From Pollutimonas subterranea (GTDB lineage: Bacteria > Pseudomonadota > Gammaproteobacteria > Burkholderiales > Burkholderiaceae_B), in the NCBI RefSeq assembly GCF_002849655.1, contig NZ_PDNW01000023.1, positions 1 through 54,912 on the forward strand: 54,912 nucleotides of DNA. Direction: 5' to 3'. The notes under the pieces are model-generated. The model searched no databases. It was given only the letters and a program-made list of their open reading frames with translations, and had not been told where the DNA came from. A program made the translations under genes and the position numbers. Every line of letters starts with the position of its first letter. Position 1 is the stretch's first letter. This document shows, piece by piece, positions 54,601 through 54,912 of the stretch.

Positions 54601-54692
54601 AGATTGCCGATGGCACGCGAGCCCAAGGGCCGCGCCGGGCTGAGCATGTCGCTCTGGTGCTGGCGCGCGCACTGGGCGAGCCTAAGCAATAA
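51657..54692 (+). CDS. FAD and 4Fe-4S 2-hydroxyacid dehydrogenase, fused GlcD/GlcF-like (YdiJ/Dld-II type)
   Basis: This 1011-aa fusion has a GlcD-like FAD domain (PLLARGGGTSQCGQTVG near residue 80, then AAQCTLGGMAGNNSCGSR), an FAD-oxidase C-terminal domain with FSGEHGDGLVRSEWVS, two ferredoxin-like motifs (MCNNNGHCRKFDAGTMCPSY near 592 and CVSCKGCKRDCPTGVDMAK near 652) and two CCG domains (KPLCCGRTYLAAG near 801 and ESSCCGMAGSFGYEA near 932). It should oxidise a D-2-hydroxy acid such as D-lactate or 2-hydroxyglutarate and pass electrons to quinone or a cytochrome. It follows gntR and a terminator follows it. Confidence 0.93.
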   Translation: MNAALPKQAGLYSSVHRNDLAARLQREVEGEVLFDQGSRGRYATDASIYQIDPVGVLIPKSMTDVRTALSLCRELEIPLLARGGGTSQCGQTVGAALVVDNSKYLNRIVELDLEAMTVTVEPGIVLDHLNAHLKPHGVWFPVDVSTAAQCTLGGMAGNNSCGSRSIAYGNMVHNVHSIDALLSDGTEGLFGDENTMRHAAPRVADIVCRVQAIALREREQIENRVPAVLRRVGGYNLDIFYPQNPRPYTDNGSVNLAHLLVGSEGTLAYTKQITLKLAPLPTSKTLGVVNFPTFYQAMALTQHIVKLGPCAVELVDRTMIDLARSNPAFKPVIEQALRGTPEAILLVEFAGESSEEQVRKLHQLVELMGDLGLPGSVVEMEGAPEQKALWEVRKAGLNIMMSMRGDGKPVSFIEDCAVPLEHLAEYTSRLTEVFRKHGTRGTWYAHASVGTLHVRPILDMRAGGAEKMRAIAVEAAAMVREYKGAFSGEHGDGLVRSEWVSWQFGPRLTRAFEEIKDLFDPDGLMNPGKIVRCSKMDDTSLFRFKPGYQPVAFTPALDWSAWNVSSDPDTDTITAPGTGGDPAGGFAKAIEMCNNNGHCRKFDAGTMCPSYRITRDEQHLTRGRANTLRLALSGQLGPDAFTSDEMRATLDLCVSCKGCKRDCPTGVDMAKMKIEFLHQWQHKHGLTLKEKLVATLPRWAPWAARFPFLFNLRDTLPGAAALTERYLGLSAKRTLPRWRRDTFLRHAPTTEADVADVVLFADTFNNYFESENARAAHKVLLAAGYRVHIARPTPGDNSGSKPLCCGRTYLAAGMVDQAKAEARRVMEALQPFVRRGIPIVGLEPSCLLTLRDEFLVMGLGDDAQLLAKHAFLFEEFLVQEHKAGRLKLRLLPLPEKRALLHGHCHQKAFDAVKPIQQVLALIPDLHVDLIESSCCGMAGSFGYEASHYEASMQMAELSLLPAIRKAGHDTLVIADGTSCRHQIADGTRAQGPRRAEHVALVLARALGEPKQ

Positions 54693-54766
54693 TGCGAAAC
54701 TCTCATGTCCCGATGGTCGGCGTACGCGGCGCCTGTCCTTAATGATGCGATTGGCGCGCCCAATAC

Positions 54767-54801
54767 AAAAACCCCCGCACGTTTGCACGGGCGGGGGTTT
54801 T
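54767..54801. terminator. Bidirectional terminator between dehydrogenase and 5S rRNA genes
   Basis: AAAACCCCCGC and GCGGGGGTTTT pair around a 12-base loop, with T-runs on both strands. On the minus strand it ends the rRNA operon; on the plus strand it ends gntR-dehydrogenase. Confidence 0.85.
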
Positions 54802-54815
54802 CTTACTGCATAAGA

Positions 54816-54912
54816 GCTTGACGATGACCTACTTTCACAGACGTACGTCCACTATCATCGGCGCAAAGGCGTTTCACGTTCCTGTTCGGGATGGGAAGGA
54901 GTGGGACCACCT
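54816..54912 (-). rRNA. rrf: 5S ribosomal RNA, partial (5' end outside the window)
   Basis: The minus strand contains the 5S core: TGGTCCCACTCC, CCATCCCGAACAGGAACG, TGAAACGCCTTTGCGCCGAT and GTGAAAGTAGGTCATCG, ending near GTCAAGC at 54816. About 17-20 bases of the 5' end are missing. The rest of the rRNA operon should lie to the right of the window. Confidence 0.93.

Overview
The window (54,912 bp, fairly GC-rich) looks like chromosome from a betaproteobacterium of the order Burkholderiales, most probably family Alcaligenaceae (Bordetella / Pusillimonas relatives). This is inferred from familiar gene neighbourhoods (purB-GST-TauE-mnmA; yebC; purD-hemF-nadD-rsfS-rlmH), an H-NS protein with the short Burkholderiales-type C-terminal DNA-binding motif, a TctCBA transporter with a Bug-type receptor, and a 5S rRNA of betaproteobacterial type. 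No sequence search could be run, so the genus is left open.

Layout. 1-2.5 kb: an IclR-type regulator with a damaged or out-of-frame N-terminus, an orphan SSB-like gene and an MFS transporter. 2.5-9 kb: an accessory zone of small stress-type genes. It holds two Hsp20 chaperones behind a sigma-32-like promoter, a CsbD-like protein, small lipoproteins, two related disordered proteins, a secreted nuclease-like protein and several unknowns, with many intrinsic terminators. It ends at tRNA-Lys(CUU). 9.2-13.5 kb: purB, a glutathione transferase, a TauE-type exporter and mnmA. 13.5-20.3 kb: glycolate oxidase glcDEF, a second GlcD-like flavoprotein, and the DAHP synthase gene aroG, preceded by an attenuator with a Phe/Tyr-rich leader peptide. 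20.4-27.4 kb: ectoine uptake (ehuBCDA) converging on ectoine and hydroxyectoine synthesis (ectR-ectABC-ectD). 27.5-46.3 kb: housekeeping genes: tldD, a nitrilase-family gene, hns, pepN-fbp, a quinone reductase, a DMT transporter, a tartrate/D-malate dehydrogenase, an HerA-like ATPase, yebC, purD-hemF-nadD-rsfS-rlmH-pyk-maf. 46.3-54.7 kb: a divergent carboxylate-use module. An aminotransferase and tctCBA run left; a GntR regulator and a 1011-aa FAD/Fe-S dehydrogenase run right. The window ends inside a 5S rRNA gene on the minus strand.

How the genes work together. The ehu genes should import ectoines while the ect genes make ectoine and hydroxyectoine, under a MarR-type EctR whose promoter and palindromic operator can be read directly. 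The aroG leader has the parts of classical translation-coupled attenuation: Phe/Tyr codons, a T-run terminator and a competing antiterminator. The glc and agt-tct/gntR-dld loci both concern 2-hydroxy and 2-oxo acids and share GGTATAC-type sites, so one FCD-GntR regulator might act on both (inference).

Most interesting observations: the aroG attenuator; the GGTATAC sites at two distant carboxylate loci; the EctR promoter/operator; the small-gene stress zone with three short genes supported by ribosome binding sites or lipobox and tail features; and a nuclease homologue with a replaced catalytic arginine. None of these is clearly a wholly new system.
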